A stretch of 64,000 nucleotides of DNA from Gallaecimonas xiamenensis 3-C-1 (GTDB taxonomy: Bacteria; Pseudomonadota; Gammaproteobacteria; Enterobacterales; Gallaecimonadaceae): positions 84,362 through 148,361 of the forward strand of contig NZ_AMRI01000009.1 of the NCBI RefSeq assembly GCF_000299915.1, given 5' to 3'. Below, piece after piece: positions 33,660-44,145 of the stretch. A program made the position numbers and the translations under genes. Position 1 is the first letter of the stretch. Each line of letters starts with the position of its first letter. Below the pieces are notes generated by a model. That model did not search any database. It saw only the letters and a list, made by a program, of their open reading frames with translations, and was not told where the DNA came from.

Positions 33660-35339
33660 GTGTCGAAAAAGGGGTGCCTTGGGGTGCTGCTGTGGCTGCT
33701 GGCCGGCCAGGCCACGGCAATGGAATCAGTGCAGGTACAATTGCGCTGGCAGCACCAGTTCCAATTTGCCGGCTATTACGTGGCCAAGGAGTTCGGCTAT
33801 TACGCCGACGCCGGGCTGGACGTGACTTTGCTTGAAAACGGCCCGGGCCAGCCGTCCAGCATCACCGCCGTGGCCTTGGGCCAGGCCCAATTCGGGGTGG
33901 CCAATACCGGCGTCCTGACCGCTTTTGCCCGTGGCGAACCGGTGATGGCGGTCGCCAGCATCTTCCAGCACTCTCCCATGGCCTGGGTGGTAAGGGCCGA
34001 CAGCGGTATCCACAACCTCCACGATCTGGTGGGCAAGACCCTGATGAGCCAGCAGCCCAGGGAACAGGTGGCCGAGCTGCTCTCGCCTTTCGTCCTCGAA
34101 GCCATTCCCCTGGAGTCCATGACCTGGGTGCCCAGCCGTTTCAATATCGACGCCCTGGTCAACGGCGAGGTGGACGCCTTTGCCGGTTACCTGAGCAACG
34201 AGCCCTACGTACTGAGCCGAAGGGGAGTGCCCTTTGTCACCATCAGCCCCCGCACCTATGGGGTCGACTTCTACGGTGACCTCCTGATCACCAACAGCCA
34301 GTTGGCCCGGGACAACCCCGAGCTCATCAAACGCTTTCGAGACGCCAGCCTCAAGGGCTGGCGCACCGCCTTGGAGAACATCGACGGCACCGCCAGGTTG
34401 ATAAAGGCCCAGTACGCCCCCCAGAAATCCCTGGACCAGCTGCGTTTTGAAGGGGAAGTGATAAGGGAAATGGTGATGCCGGATTTGGTGACCATAGGCC
34501 ATATGAACCTGGGGCGCTGGTCGCGGATTTTGGAGCTGCACCAGCAGTTGGGGCTGATCCCTCCCCAAGCTAGCCTGGACGGCTTCTTATTCCAGCCCAA
34601 GGTCCAGGCCCCGTCCAGCCCGGTATGGAGTTGGTTGGCGGCAGCCCTTGGGTTGGCTCTGCTGATCGCCATCCTGGTGATCTACCAGTTCATGCGCCTC
34701 AACAACCGGCTGAGCCGGGAGATAGGTAAGCGCCAGGAAATTGAAAAAGAACTGCGCTCCCAGGCCTACACCGATCCCCTGACCGGCACCGGCAACCGCC
34801 GGGCCCTGATGGAGGTGGGCCACCAGCGCTTTGCCTCGGCAGTAAGGGAAGACAGGCCCCTTTCCCTGGTGATGGTGGATGTGGATCACTTCAAACGTAT
34901 CAATGACAGCTACGGCCACGACGTGGGAGACCTGGTGCTGCGCCACCTGGGAGATCTGCTGCATCAGGCGGTGCGTTCCAGTGATTTTGTCGGCCGCCTC
35001 GGGGGCGAGGAGTTTGCCTTGCTACTGCCTGACAGTGGCCTGGAAGCGGCCATGGCCACCGCCAGGCGCCTAAAGAGCCGCATGGTGCAAAAGCCCTTCG
35101 AGCTTAACCCCCACGAGAGTATTGCCATCAGTATCAGTGCCGGTGTGGTGTCGCGCCAAGGGGCAGACAGCTGCTTTGAACAGATGCTGTCACGGGCCGA
35201 CCAGCTGCTCTATGACGCCAAGGCCGCCGGCCGTGACCAGATCTGCCGGGAGAGCTGTGTCAGCTGCCCCTTGCCCAAGTTACCAAACGACCCCAAGGTC
35301 AGACCCTTCCCGGATCTGGGGGATCGGCAGAAATCTTAA
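33660..35339 (+). CDS. Diguanylate cyclase with periplasmic NMT1/THI5-like sensor
   Basis: 559 residues from GTG 33660, with AAGGA nine bases upstream. Signal peptide (1-20), NMT1/THI5-like substrate-binding domain (about 22-300; VQLRWQHQFQFAGYYVAKEFGYY), one membrane helix (about 320-343), then GGDEF (about 375-540) with DPLTGTGNRRAL, DVDHFKRIND and active-site GGEEF. Binding of a small ligand outside probably controls c-di-GMP synthesis inside. No EAL domain. An I-site RxxD upstream of GGEEF is not obvious. Single gene with its own terminator. Confidence 0.93.
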   Translation: MSKKGCLGVLLWLLAGQATAMESVQVQLRWQHQFQFAGYYVAKEFGYYADAGLDVTLLENGPGQPSSITAVALGQAQFGVANTGVLTAFARGEPVMAVASIFQHSPMAWVVRADSGIHNLHDLVGKTLMSQQPREQVAELLSPFVLEAIPLESMTWVPSRFNIDALVNGEVDAFAGYLSNEPYVLSRRGVPFVTISPRTYGVDFYGDLLITNSQLARDNPELIKRFRDASLKGWRTALENIDGTARLIKAQYAPQKSLDQLRFEGEVIREMVMPDLVTIGHMNLGRWSRILELHQQLGLIPPQASLDGFLFQPKVQAPSSPVWSWLAAALGLALLIAILVIYQFMRLNNRLSREIGKRQEIEKELRSQAYTDPLTGTGNRRALMEVGHQRFASAVREDRPLSLVMVDVDHFKRINDSYGHDVGDLVLRHLGDLLHQAVRSSDFVGRLGGEEFALLLPDSGLEAAMATARRLKSRMVQKPFELNPHESIAISISAGVVSRQGADSCFEQMLSRADQLLYDAKAAGRDQICRESCVSCPLPKLPNDPKVRPFPDLGDRQKS

Positions 35340-35430
35340 TCTGCATCAAGGTCGGGGCAGGGTCGCTGCCCTAGAGTGTGCCTCGAAGCCACCGGCTTCA
35401 CACTCTGCTGACATTTTAGTTCCGCGTTTG

Positions 35431-35455
35431 GCCCAGCCCCTGGCTGGGCTTTTTT
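35431..35455 (+). terminator. Terminator of the diguanylate cyclase gene
   Basis: GCCCAGCC-CCT-GGCTGGGC followed by six T. Confidence 0.9.
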
Positions 35456-35536
35456 GTTGCTGCACCAAAGTACAGTGCCCCGCTGCGCGCTTTTTGCGCA
35501 CTCTGTGAAGGACCAACCACACAGAGGAACATGTCA

Positions 35537-36217
35537 ATGAAAGTCATTTTACTGTTACTGGGCTGCTTGGCCCTGGGGGCCCAGGCCGCCTGCCGTGACG
35601 CCGTGGTGCTAGTGCACGGCAATAGCGCCACCCCGGCCAGCTGGGCCAACACGGTGGCGGCCTTGAAAGGGCAGGGCTACGAAGACAGCGATATCTTGCT
35701 GCCGGACTGGGGCTCGAAAAGCTGCGCGGCCTGCAATGACCACAGCGGCAGCGAAGAAGCCCCGGTCAAGGCTGCCCTGCAAGACGCCCTGGCCCACAGC
35801 TGCACCGGCCGCATCGACGTCATAGGCCATTCCATGGGGGCCACCCTGGCCGCCCAGCAGATCAGCAAGCTGGGCATCGCCAGCCAGGTGGACGCCTTTG
35901 TGGGCATCGCCGGCGCCTTTCGCGGCCTCTACAGCTGCGGCATCTATCCCTACAACGTGCTGACCAGCACCTGTGGCAGCCAGGGGCTGTCGGTCTCCAG
36001 CCCCTTTTTGGACAGCCTGTACGGCACTGTCTTTGGCGACAGGGTTTATTCCATCAAGAGCTACATAGACCAGGTGGTCTGCTCCACCGGCACCTGCCTG
36101 GTCTATGGCATCCATTCCAGCAGCATCTGGTACGAAGACGCCAGTTACAGCCTCAACCTGGGGCATTTCGGCCTGCAGACCGATACCGCCGCCTTGCAGC
36201 TGTCCCTTATCCAGTAG
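35537..36217 (+). CDS. Secreted lipase/esterase, alpha/beta hydrolase
   Basis: 226 residues from ATG 35537, with AGAGGA about nine bases upstream; ATG 35531 is too near the site. Signal peptide ending AQA. Oxyanion motif VLVHGNSATPASW, nucleophile elbow GHSMGA, and C-terminal LGHFGLQT with the probable catalytic His. Several Cys residues could form disulfides after export. The pattern fits small class I.4/lipase-2 esterases of the Bacillus LipA kind. Single gene. Confidence 0.85.
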   Translation: MKVILLLLGCLALGAQAACRDAVVLVHGNSATPASWANTVAALKGQGYEDSDILLPDWGSKSCAACNDHSGSEEAPVKAALQDALAHSCTGRIDVIGHSMGATLAAQQISKLGIASQVDAFVGIAGAFRGLYSCGIYPYNVLTSTCGSQGLSVSSPFLDSLYGTVFGDRVYSIKSYIDQVVCSTGTCLVYGIHSSSIWYEDASYSLNLGHFGLQTDTAALQLSLIQ

Positions 36218-36364
36218 CGGATAAAGTGGCGAAAAAGCATACTCATAGAACAAAAAATGCTTGCCTTTCCCTTTGGTCAACCTGTTACATCTAAGCCAAC
36301 ACCTTTGAAACTTTGCCCGAAGTCGCATGCGGTATCGCGGGGCCTTTGACGTCAGGGAGACGGC

Positions 36365-37885
36365 ATGCGTATCGGTATACCTCTCGAAACCCTGCCCGGT
36401 GAAAACCGGGTGGCGGCATCCCCTAAATCCGTGGCAGATCTCATCAAGCTGGGCTTTGAGGTCACCTTGCAAAGCGGCGCCGGCAAGGGCGCCAGCTTTG
36501 ACGACGACCAGTACCTGGAGGCCGGGGCCACCCTGGGCGACCCCTGGGACGCGGACTTGCTGTACAAGGTCAATGCCCCCAGCGACGAGGAAATAGCCCG
36601 TTTGAAGGCTGGCGCCACCCTGGTCAGCTTTATTCAACCGGCCCAGAATCCCGAGCTGCTGGACAAGCTCAAGGCCCAAAAGGTCAATGCGCTGGCCATG
36701 GACATGGTGCCGCGTATTTCCCGGGCCCAGTCCTTGGACGCCCTGTCGTCCATGGCCAATATCGCCGGCTACCGGGCCGTGGTGGAAGCGGCCAATGCCT
36801 TTGGCCGCTTCTTTACCGGCCAGATCACCGCCGCCGGCAAGGTACCGCCGGCCAAGGTGCTGGTGATTGGCGCTGGGGTGGCGGGCCTTGCCGCCATTGG
36901 CGCGGCCGGCAGCCTGGGGGCTGTGGTGCGGGCCTTCGACACCCGCCCCGAGGTTAAAGAGCAGATCCAGTCCATGGGCGCCGAGTTTCTGGAAGTGCAG
37001 CTCGAAGAGGAAGGGGGCAATGCCGACGGTTATGCCAAGGAGATGAGCCAGGCCTTTATTGATGCCGAAATGGCCCTCTTTATGGAGCAGGCCAAGGAGG
37101 TGGACATCATCATCACCACCGCCCTTATCCCCGGTAAACCGGCCCCCAAGCTCATCACCCGCGACATGGTCAAGGCCATGAAGCCCGGCTCGGTGATCGT
37201 CGACCTGGCCGCCCCCAACGGCGGCAACTGCGACCTCACCAAGGCCGGTAAGAGGGTCAAGTCCGACAACGGCGTCATAGTGCTGGGCTACACCGACCTG
37301 CCAAGCCGCCTGGCCGGGCAAAGCTCCACCCTCTATGCGACCAACCTGGTGAACCTGGCCAAGCTCCTATGCAAGGAAAAAGACGGCACCATCGACATCG
37401 ACTTTGACGACGTGGTGCTGCGCAACATGACGGTGGTCAGGGAAGGGGAGCTGACCTTCCCGCCGCCCCCCATCGCCGTTTCGGCGGCCCCCAAGGCCAA
37501 GGCGCCGGCGCTAGAGCCCAAGCCCCAGGCCCCCAAAAAGGCCAATCCGCGCCGCAAGGCGGTGCTGGGGGCCCTGGCCCTGCTGGCCTTCGCCTGGCTA
37601 GCGGACGCCGCCCCGGCCGCCTTCCTGTCGCACTTTACGGTGTTCGTGCTGGCCTGTGTGGTGGGCTACTACGTGGTCTGGAACGTCACCCATGCCCTGC
37701 ACACCCCCTTGATGTCGGTCACCAATGCCATCAGCGGCATCATAGTGGTGGGGGCCCTGTTGCAGGCCGGGTCGGGGGGCCTGACCGGGCTGCTGGCCTT
37801 TGTGGCGGTGCTGATCGCCACCATCAATATCGTCGGCGGTTTTACCGTCACCCGCCGCATGCTGAAAATGTTCCAAAAGGGGTAA
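36365..37885 (+). CDS. pntA: Proton-translocating NAD(P) transhydrogenase, alpha subunit
   Basis: 506 residues. [20 protein letters not shown] begins the NAD(H)-binding dI domain, with the [26 protein letters not shown]ossmann loop (shown in parts: [22 protein letters not shown]). The C-terminal quarter (about 400-506) holds the membrane helices of dII. Together with PntB it uses the proton gradient to reduce NADP+ by NADH. Alpha is the single-chain form, as in E. coli (510 residues). It is 4 bp upstream of pntB. Confidence 0.98.
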   Translation: MRIGIPLETLPGENRVAASPKSVADLIKLGFEVTLQSGAGKGASFDDDQYLEAGATLGDPWDADLLYKVNAPSDEEIARLKAGATLVSFIQPAQNPELLDKLKAQKVNALAMDMVPRISRAQSLDALSSMANIAGYRAVVEAANAFGRFFTGQITAAGKVPPAKVLVIGAGVAGLAAIGAAGSLGAVVRAFDTRPEVKEQIQSMGAEFLEVQLEEEGGNADGYAKEMSQAFIDAEMALFMEQAKEVDIIITTALIPGKPAPKLITRDMVKAMKPGSVIVDLAAPNGGNCDLTKAGKRVKSDNGVIVLGYTDLPSRLAGQSSTLYATNLVNLAKLLCKEKDGTIDIDFDDVVLRNMTVVREGELTFPPPPIAVSAAPKAKAPALEPKPQAPKKANPRRKAVLGALALLAFAWLADAAPAAFLSHFTVFVLACVVGYYVVWNVTHALHTPLMSVTNAISGIIVVGALLQAGSGGLTGLLAFVAVLIATINIVGGFTVTRRMLKMFQKG

Positions 37886-37889
37886 GTCG

Positions 37890-39266
37890 ATGTCGCAAGG
37901 ATTGGTCAGTGCCGCTTACATAGTGGCGGCACTTTGTTTTATCGGCGCCCTGGCTGGGCTGTCAAAACAGGAAAGCGCCAAGCAGGGCAATCTGCTGGGC
38001 ATCATCGGCATGGCCCTGGCCCTGCTGGCCACCATACTGAGCCCGTCGGTGAGCGGTATCGGCTGGATCATCCTGGCCATGGTGGTGGGCGGCGCCATTG
38101 GCGCACGCCTGGCGGTCAAGGTGGAGATGACCCAGATGCCGGAGCTGGTGGCTATCCTCCACAGCTTTGTGGGCCTGGCCGCCGTGCTGGTGGGCTTTAA
38201 CTCCTGGCTGGACCACGGGGTATTGGTGGGGGCGCTGCTGACCATCCACCTGACAGAGATCTTCCTCGGGGTCTTTATCGGCGCCGTTACCTTTACCGGC
38301 TCCATCGTCGCCTTTGGCAAGCTCAGGGGCATCTTCAGCTCCAAGGCGCTGATGCTGCCCCACCGCCACAAGCTCAACCTGGCGGCGGTGGTGGTGTCGG
38401 TGGGGCTGATGTTCTATTTCGTCAGCACCGGCGGCCACGGCGGCTCGGCCCTTATCCTCATGACCCTTATCGCCCTGGCCTTTGGCTGGCACCTGGTGGC
38501 CAGCATCGGCGGCGCCGACATGCCGGTGGTGATCTCCATGCTCAACTCCTACTCGGGGTGGGCGGCGGCGGCGGCCGGCTTTATGCTGGGCAACGATCTG
38601 CTGATTGTCACCGGTGCCCTGGTGGGGTCGAGCGGTGCCATCCTGTCCTACATCATGTGCAAGGCCATGAACCGCTCCTTTGTGTCGGTTATCGCCGGTG
38701 GCTTTGGCAACGACGCGGTGGCGTCCAGCGACGAGGTGCAGGGGGAGCACGTGGAAGTGGGCGCCGAAGACGTGGCGGACATGCTCAAGAATGCCAGTTC
38801 GGTGATCATCACCCCCGGCTACGGCCTGGCGGTGGCCCAGGCCCAGTACCCGGTGGCGGAGATCTGTTCCCATCTTAGGGCCAAGGGCATAGCGGTGCGC
38901 TTTGGCATACACCCGGTGGCGGGGCGCCTGCCCGGACACATGAACGTGCTGCTGGCCGAGGCCCGGGTGCCCTACGACATCGTCTTGGAGATGGACGAGA
39001 TCAACGACGATTTCGCCGACACCGACGTGGTGCTGGTGATCGGCGCCAACGACACCGTCAACCCGGCGGCGGCCGAAGATCCCGCCAGCCCCATCGCCGG
39101 CATGCCGGTGCTGGAAGTGTGGAAGGCCAAGACGGTGGTGGTGTTCAAGCGCTCCATGAATACCGGCTACGCCGGGGTGCAGAACCCCCTGTTCTTTCGC
39201 GACAACACCCTGATGCTGTTTGGTGACGCCAAAGACAGCGTCGAGGCCATTCTCAAAGCCCTCTAA
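37890..39266 (+). CDS. pntB: Proton-translocating NAD(P) transhydrogenase, beta subunit
   Basis: 458 residues. About eight membrane helices (1-260) followed by the NADP(H)-binding dIII domain with [39 protein letters not shown] and [10 protein letters not shown]. Same operon as pntA, 4 bp apart, so the subunits are translated together. Length equals E. coli PntB (462). Confidence 0.98.
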   Translation: MSQGLVSAAYIVAALCFIGALAGLSKQESAKQGNLLGIIGMALALLATILSPSVSGIGWIILAMVVGGAIGARLAVKVEMTQMPELVAILHSFVGLAAVLVGFNSWLDHGVLVGALLTIHLTEIFLGVFIGAVTFTGSIVAFGKLRGIFSSKALMLPHRHKLNLAAVVVSVGLMFYFVSTGGHGGSALILMTLIALAFGWHLVASIGGADMPVVISMLNSYSGWAAAAAGFMLGNDLLIVTGALVGSSGAILSYIMCKAMNRSFVSVIAGGFGNDAVASSDEVQGEHVEVGAEDVADMLKNASSVIITPGYGLAVAQAQYPVAEICSHLRAKGIAVRFGIHPVAGRLPGHMNVLLAEARVPYDIVLEMDEINDDFADTDVVLVIGANDTVNPAAAEDPASPIAGMPVLEVWKAKTVVVFKRSMNTGYAGVQNPLFFRDNTLMLFGDAKDSVEAILKAL

Positions 39267-39267
39267 G

Positions 39268-39289
39268 AAGGCGCCTTCGGGCGCCTTTA
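39268..39289 (+). terminator. Terminator of pntAB
   Basis: AAGGCGCC-TTCG-GGCGCCTT, directly after the pntB stop; short T tract. Confidence 0.75.
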
Positions 39290-39363
39290 TTGTTTGAAGT
39301 CCATGCCTTTATCCAGTGGACCGGCTACACTGGCCGTCCGCGCCAAGATAAGGATATTGTGTG

Positions 39364-42300
39364 ATGCGTCTGCTGTTCCTCCTGCTGCTGTGCTGTGGCC
39401 AGGCCCTGGCTGCCGTGCCCAACCCCCTGCAACCCTGGCAAGACTGGGTCATGGATGGCCAGAATTGGCGCCAATGCCCCCTGGCCTTCGGGCGCCAGGG
39501 AGACAACCAAGGGGACTTCCAATGCCTGTGGCTGGGGTCCTTGACCTTGGCCCTTGATGATCGCCAGGGCCAGTTCAGCCTGCCAATGGAGCGCCTCGAC
39601 GACGGTTGGGTGACATTGCCCGGCGCCCCCGGTGACACCTGGCCCCAGGATCTGCGCCTGGACGGCCAGCCGGTGGCGGCAGTGGACAGGGCAGGGCGGC
39701 CCAGCCTCTGGTTGGCCAAAGGCCGCTACCAGCTACAAGGACGTTTTCATTGGCCCAAGCTGCCACAGAGCCTGCGCCTGCCCGCTAACCAGGCCCTGCT
39801 GAACCTGACCCTGAATGGCCAAGCCCTGACCCAGCCGCTGCGCCGGGGTGACCAATTGGTGCTGTCGTCCAAGCAACAGGAAAAGGGCGCTGGTGAGGCC
39901 AGCCTCGACGTCAAAACCTTCCGCCTTTACACCGACGGCTTGCCGCCCCTGCTGGAAACCGAGCTGCGCTTGGATATCACCGGGCCCAGCCGCGAGCAGG
40001 TACTGGGCAAGGTGCTGCCGGCCGGTTTTGAGCCGGTGGCGCTGCAAAGCGACTTGCCGGCCCGTTTCGACGCCGACGGCGCCTTAAGGGTGCAACTGAT
40101 GCCGGGGGTTAAACGCATCCGTATCGGGGCCAGGGCCCAGGCCCTGGCCGACAGCCTCACTGTGCGGCCTGACGGCGTGCTGCCGGCTCAGGAAGTGTGG
40201 TCGGTGGCAGGGCAGGGCAAGCTGCGCAGCCTGGGCTTTGAAGGGGCCAGCCCCATCGACCCCAGCCAAACCCAGATGCCCGGCGAATGGCGGCAACTGC
40301 CGGCCTTTGTCATCACCCAGGACGCCCCCCTGCGCCTGGTGGAGCAGAGCCGGGGCCGGCAGATGGCCGCCAACCGCCTGCATTTGGACCGCCGCCTCTG
40401 GCTGGGCTTTGACGGCGACAGCTACCACTTTGCCGACCGCCTCAGCGGCGAGCTGCGCCAGGATTGGCGCCTGGATATGGCCGCGCCTTACCAGCTGCAG
40501 CAGGCCGCCGAAGAAGGCCGTCCCCTGCCTTTGACCCAAAACCCCTCAGGCCAAGGCACCGGCATAGAGCTGCGCTCGTCACAACTTGACCTAAGTGCCA
40601 GTGGCGAGCTGGCCCAAGGGGGCGCCTGGCCGGTATCGGGCTGGTCCAGCCCCATGGAGTCGGTCAGTCTGGCGCTGATGCTGCCCCCTGGTTACCGGCT
40701 GTTGGCCGCCGTGGGCGCCGAGTCAAACTCAACCAGTTGGCTGGGGGCCTGGAACCTCCTGGACATGTTTATCCTGGTACTGACCACGGCCCTGGTTTAC
40801 AAGCTCTGCGGTTGGCGCTGGGCAGCCCTGGTATTACCGGCCCTGGCGCTGCTGTTCCATGAGCCGGGCATGCCCTATTGGTTACTGCTAAACGCCACCC
40901 TGGCCATGTTGGCATACCGGGAGCTGGGCCAGCGTTTTCACAGGGTGGCTTTCTGGTACCAGTGGCTGAGCCTGGGCGCTTTGGTGCTGGTATTGGTGCC
41001 CTTTGCCGCCGCCGAGGTGCGCGCCTTGCTGCACCCTCAATTGGAGGCAAGGATAGGCGCCAGTGTCTATGAGCCCAACATCGAGCGGATAGAGGTCACC
41101 GCCAGCCGCTACGAGGAAGCCGAATTGGCCGACAAGGCCAAGGCAGTGGCCGAAGAAAAACGTGAGGCCCTGGCCCGCCAGAGCCGCTTGCGCTCGGTTT
41201 CGGCGCCCTTGGTGCCGCCGGCCCCCAAGGCCCAAGCCTACCTGGACAACCAGGTGGCCAGTACCGGCCCGGGTTTGCCGGACTGGCAATGGCACCGCTA
41301 CCAGTTGGATTGGCGCAATCCCGTGGCTACCGACACCACCTTGCGCCTGTGGATATTGCCTTACTGGCTGAGGGCGCCCCTGTTGGCCCTGGCCTTGGCC
41401 GGGTTGCTGGGCTGGCTGGCCTGGCAGCTGAAAGGCCGCTGGCAGGCCCACCAGGGTGCGGCCTTGCTGCTCTTGATATTGCTGCCCCTGCCCAAGGACG
41501 CCATGGCGGCCATGCCGGACGGGGCCCTGCTGGCCGAGCTTAAAGAGCGCCTGAGCCGGCCGCCCCAATGCGCCCCCCACTGCCTGGCCCTGGAAGAGGC
41601 TCGTCTTGAACTGGGGGACCAGCAATGGACCCTCACTTTGCAGACCGAGGCCAAGGCCGCAGCGAGCCTGCCATTGCCGGCCAACTGGTTGCCAGCCCTG
41701 GTGGAAGTGGACGGGCAGCGCAGCCTGAGCCTGCTGGAAAACGGCCAGCTGCAACTGCCCCTGGCCAAGGGGCGCCACCAAGTGGTGTTGACCGGCCCGG
41801 TACCGGCCATCGATCGTTTGAGCCTGGATTTTCCCTTGGTGCCCGGCAAAGTGCAGGTCACAGCCCAGGGCTGGGACGCCACCGGCCTTAGCGGTAACCA
41901 CCTGGTGGGTAGCAGCCTTGGCCTGGTGCGCAAGGCCAGGGAGCAGGGGCCGGGTTTCAAAACCGGGCAACTGGCGGTGAGCCCCTATGTGCGGGTGGTG
42001 CGTAGCCTGCATTTTGGTGACCGCTGGTCGGTGGACACCCTAGTGCAGCGCATGGCCCCTGAAGCCGACGCCTTTAGCGTCAAGGTGGCATTGCTGCCAG
42101 GGGAGCAGCTGCAATCGAGCCTGCCACAGGAAGCAGGCCAGGTGCGCCTGGACTTTGCTCCTGGCCAGCAGCAGCTGCGTTTTAGCAGCCTGCTGGCGCG
42201 CAGCGACAGCCTGACCCTGACTGCGCCGCCTCTGGCCGAGCGGGTGGAGATCTGGCGCCTGTTGCCCAGTAACCTCTGGCGCCTGGCCCTGTCCGGTACC

Positions 42301-43332
42301 CCACAGATAGAAAGCGACGACGGCGAGGATTGGCAGGCCCAATTCGCGCCCAGGGGCGGTGAGCAACTGCGTGTTGATATCAGCCAGCCTCAGCAACTGG
42401 GGGGCGCCACCCTGGCTTTTGACGGGGTGATGCTCAGTCAGCAGCTGGGGGAAGGGCGCAGCAGCGCTACCCTGGCCCTGGACTACCGGGCCAGCCTTGG
42501 GGGCAAACATGCCCTGACACTGCCCGACCAATGGCAACTGACTCGAGTCCGCCAGGACGGGGACAAGCTTAGCCTGGGGGTCAAAGACGGCACCCTGTTG
42601 CTGCCCATCCAGCCCGGCCAGCACCGCTTGGAAATGGAGTTTCGCAGTCCCCAGGGCATCAGCCTGCTGCAAGGTCTGCCGCAGCTGAACCTGGGGCTGG
42701 CAGCGGCCAATATCCGGGTGCAACTGGATCTGGGGCCTGACCGTTGGCTGCTCTACAGCCATGGGCCAGTCAATGGACCCGTGGTGCTCTATTGGAGTGC
42801 ACTGCTGGTGTTCCTGGTACTGGCCCTGGGGTTGCACCGTACCGGGCTGCTGCCGGTCGGCGTTGTGGATCTGCTGCTGTTGGGGCTGGGCCTGTCTACC
42901 CTGTCCTGGGGCCTGCTGATCCTGGTGGTGGCCTGGCTGCTGGCCATAGGCTGGCGCCGCCGCCAGGAGCAGATCCTGACCCAGCCCTGGTTCAACCCAG
43001 TGCAAGTTGCCTTGATGGCATTGGGGGGCCTGGCATTGCTGCTGTTGGTGCTGGCGGTGCCTTACGGGCTCTTGTCGCGCCCCGACATGATGCTGGCCGG
43101 CCCCGGTAGCAGCGGCCTGAGCTGGTACCAGGATCTGTCTGACGGCAGCTTGCCCGGTCTTTGGCTGCTGAACCTGCCCCTGTGGGTCTATAAAGGCGCC
43201 ATGTTGCTGTGGGCCATCTGGCTGAGCTTTGCCCTTATCCGTTGGGTCAGATTGGCCTGGCAGGCCCTGAATGTGGGGGGCTTTTGGTTCACCAAGGTCT
43301 GGGGCGATGAAAAGCCCAAAGGCGACAGTTAA
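39364..43332 (+). CDS. Very large membrane protein of unknown function
   Basis: 1322 residues from ATG 39364 (AAGGA site). Signal peptide (1-18), a beta-rich extracytoplasmic part (about 20-460), helices near 465-560, a charged linker, one helix near 675-695, a second beta-rich part (about 720-1130), then four or five C-terminal helices (about 1140-1310). The two beta-rich halves have similar layout (strands with GxHxL/VxLTGP turns), hinting at an internal duplication. No family known to me. Envelope function is likely. Confidence 0.85.
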   Translation: MRLLFLLLLCCGQALAAVPNPLQPWQDWVMDGQNWRQCPLAFGRQGDNQGDFQCLWLGSLTLALDDRQGQFSLPMERLDDGWVTLPGAPGDTWPQDLRLDGQPVAAVDRAGRPSLWLAKGRYQLQGRFHWPKLPQSLRLPANQALLNLTLNGQALTQPLRRGDQLVLSSKQQEKGAGEASLDVKTFRLYTDGLPPLLETELRLDITGPSREQVLGKVLPAGFEPVALQSDLPARFDADGALRVQLMPGVKRIRIGARAQALADSLTVRPDGVLPAQEVWSVAGQGKLRSLGFEGASPIDPSQTQMPGEWRQLPAFVITQDAPLRLVEQSRGRQMAANRLHLDRRLWLGFDGDSYHFADRLSGELRQDWRLDMAAPYQLQQAAEEGRPLPLTQNPSGQGTGIELRSSQLDLSASGELAQGGAWPVSGWSSPMESVSLALMLPPGYRLLAAVGAESNSTSWLGAWNLLDMFILVLTTALVYKLCGWRWAALVLPALALLFHEPGMPYWLLLNATLAMLAYRELGQRFHRVAFWYQWLSLGALVLVLVPFAAAEVRALLHPQLEARIGASVYEPNIERIEVTASRYEEAELADKAKAVAEEKREALARQSRLRSVSAPLVPPAPKAQAYLDNQVASTGPGLPDWQWHRYQLDWRNPVATDTTLRLWILPYWLRAPLLALALAGLLGWLAWQLKGRWQAHQGAALLLLILLPLPKDAMAAMPDGALLAELKERLSRPPQCAPHCLALEEARLELGDQQWTLTLQTEAKAAASLPLPANWLPALVEVDGQRSLSLLENGQLQLPLAKGRHQVVLTGPVPAIDRLSLDFPLVPGKVQVTAQGWDATGLSGNHLVGSSLGLVRKAREQGPGFKTGQLAVSPYVRVVRSLHFGDRWSVDTLVQRMAPEADAFSVKVALLPGEQLQSSLPQEAGQVRLDFAPGQQQLRFSSLLARSDSLTLTAPPLAERVEIWRLLPSNLWRLALSGTPQIESDDGEDWQAQFAPRGGEQLRVDISQPQQLGGATLAFDGVMLSQQLGEGRSSATLALDYRASLGGKHALTLPDQWQLTRVRQDGDKLSLGVKDGTLLLPIQPGQHRLEMEFRSPQGISLLQGLPQLNLGLAAANIRVQLDLGPDRWLLYSHGPVNGPVVLYWSALLVFLVLALGLHRTGLLPVGVVDLLLLGLGLSTLSWGLLILVVAWLLAIGWRRRQEQILTQPWFNPVQVALMALGGLALLLLVLAVPYGLLSRPDMMLAGPGSSGLSWYQDLSDGSLPGLWLLNLPLWVYKGAMLLWAIWLSFALIRWVRLAWQALNVGGFWFTKVWGDEKPKGDS

Positions 43333-43337
43333 AAAAG

Positions 43338-43363
43338 AAAGCCGGCGTCAGCCGGCTTTTTTT
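43338..43363. terminator. Bidirectional terminator
   Basis: AAAGCCGGC-GTCA-GCCGGCTTTTTTT between convergent genes; T tract on the plus strand, A-rich side serves the minus strand. Confidence 0.85.
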
Positions 43364-43368
43364 GGGGG

Positions 43369-43914
43369 TTAAAGGATGTCGGGCTCGCAGGTCATTGCCT
43401 TGAACTGCTGATGGAACATCACGAAATGTTCCCCCGGCACCTGGCACTTGAGCCATTGGTTGTCCTTGCCCTGTTCGGTGACTTGCAGGGTGAATTGGCC
43501 CATGCCGTTGGCGATGTCGGCCTTGACCCAATTGTCGTCGTGGCTGTCTTCCCAGTAGTAGTCGGCAATAGGGGTATTGGGGCGCTGGGCCCGCAAGTAG
43601 CCAAATACGTCGTTTTCGTAGAAATCCAGTACGCCCTTGAGGCACAGCTGGCTGGTCAGGCGCAGATCGGGCGAGATCCCCAGGCGGCACTGGCTGAGGG
43701 CGTCGGTGCGCAGTATCACCAGCTTGTCAGCGCTTTGTTCGAGGATCGCAAATTGGTAGTCGTCGGCCCCTTGGTGGATACGGGGATTGATCAGCTTGCC
43801 TGCGATCTTCAGGCCCTCTTCATCAAGGGTGGCGCTGCCAAGGTCGGCGGCCTGGCTCAGGGGGCTCAGGCTTGCCAGCAGCAAAGCGGCGGCGCCGCAA
43901 AGGCTCTTATCCAT
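43369..43914 (-). CDS. Exported protein of unknown function
   Basis: 181 residues. Signal peptide with cleavage near SQAAD. The mature part has four Cys residues (SQCRLG, SQLCLKG, LKCQVPG, MTCEPD), perhaps two disulfides, and beta-rich character. No family recognised. Single gene convergent to the large membrane protein gene. Confidence 0.8.
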   Translation of the reverse strand: MDKSLCGAAALLLASLSPLSQAADLGSATLDEEGLKIAGKLINPRIHQGADDYQFAILEQSADKLVILRTDALSQCRLGISPDLRLTSQLCLKGVLDFYENDVFGYLRAQRPNTPIADYYWEDSHDDNWVKADIANGMGQFTLQVTEQGKDNQWLKCQVPGEHFVMFHQQFKAMTCEPDIL

Positions 43915-44145
43915 GTTTTATCTCTGTTCCTTGTGGTGACTGTCTTGGTGTAAGGGCGGCCTAAATCCAGGCTTTGATTAAAGTCCTTTCGAAACATGAC
44001 GTTATTCATTTGTATTAGAGGGGCTGGGCCGTTAAGGTGCCAGGCCCCTTGGCAGGCCTCAGGGGTGTCCATGGCTGGCAGCGCCAGCGCCATGGCGTGA
44101 TACCCCGCAGGGAGGCAAGGGTTCCTGAACCAAGAGACGTACGCA

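Noticed and set aside
35609..37321. A 570-codon frame opposite the lipase and pntA genes
   Set aside because: Antisense to two recognisable genes and crossing their boundary; no family or ribosome site.
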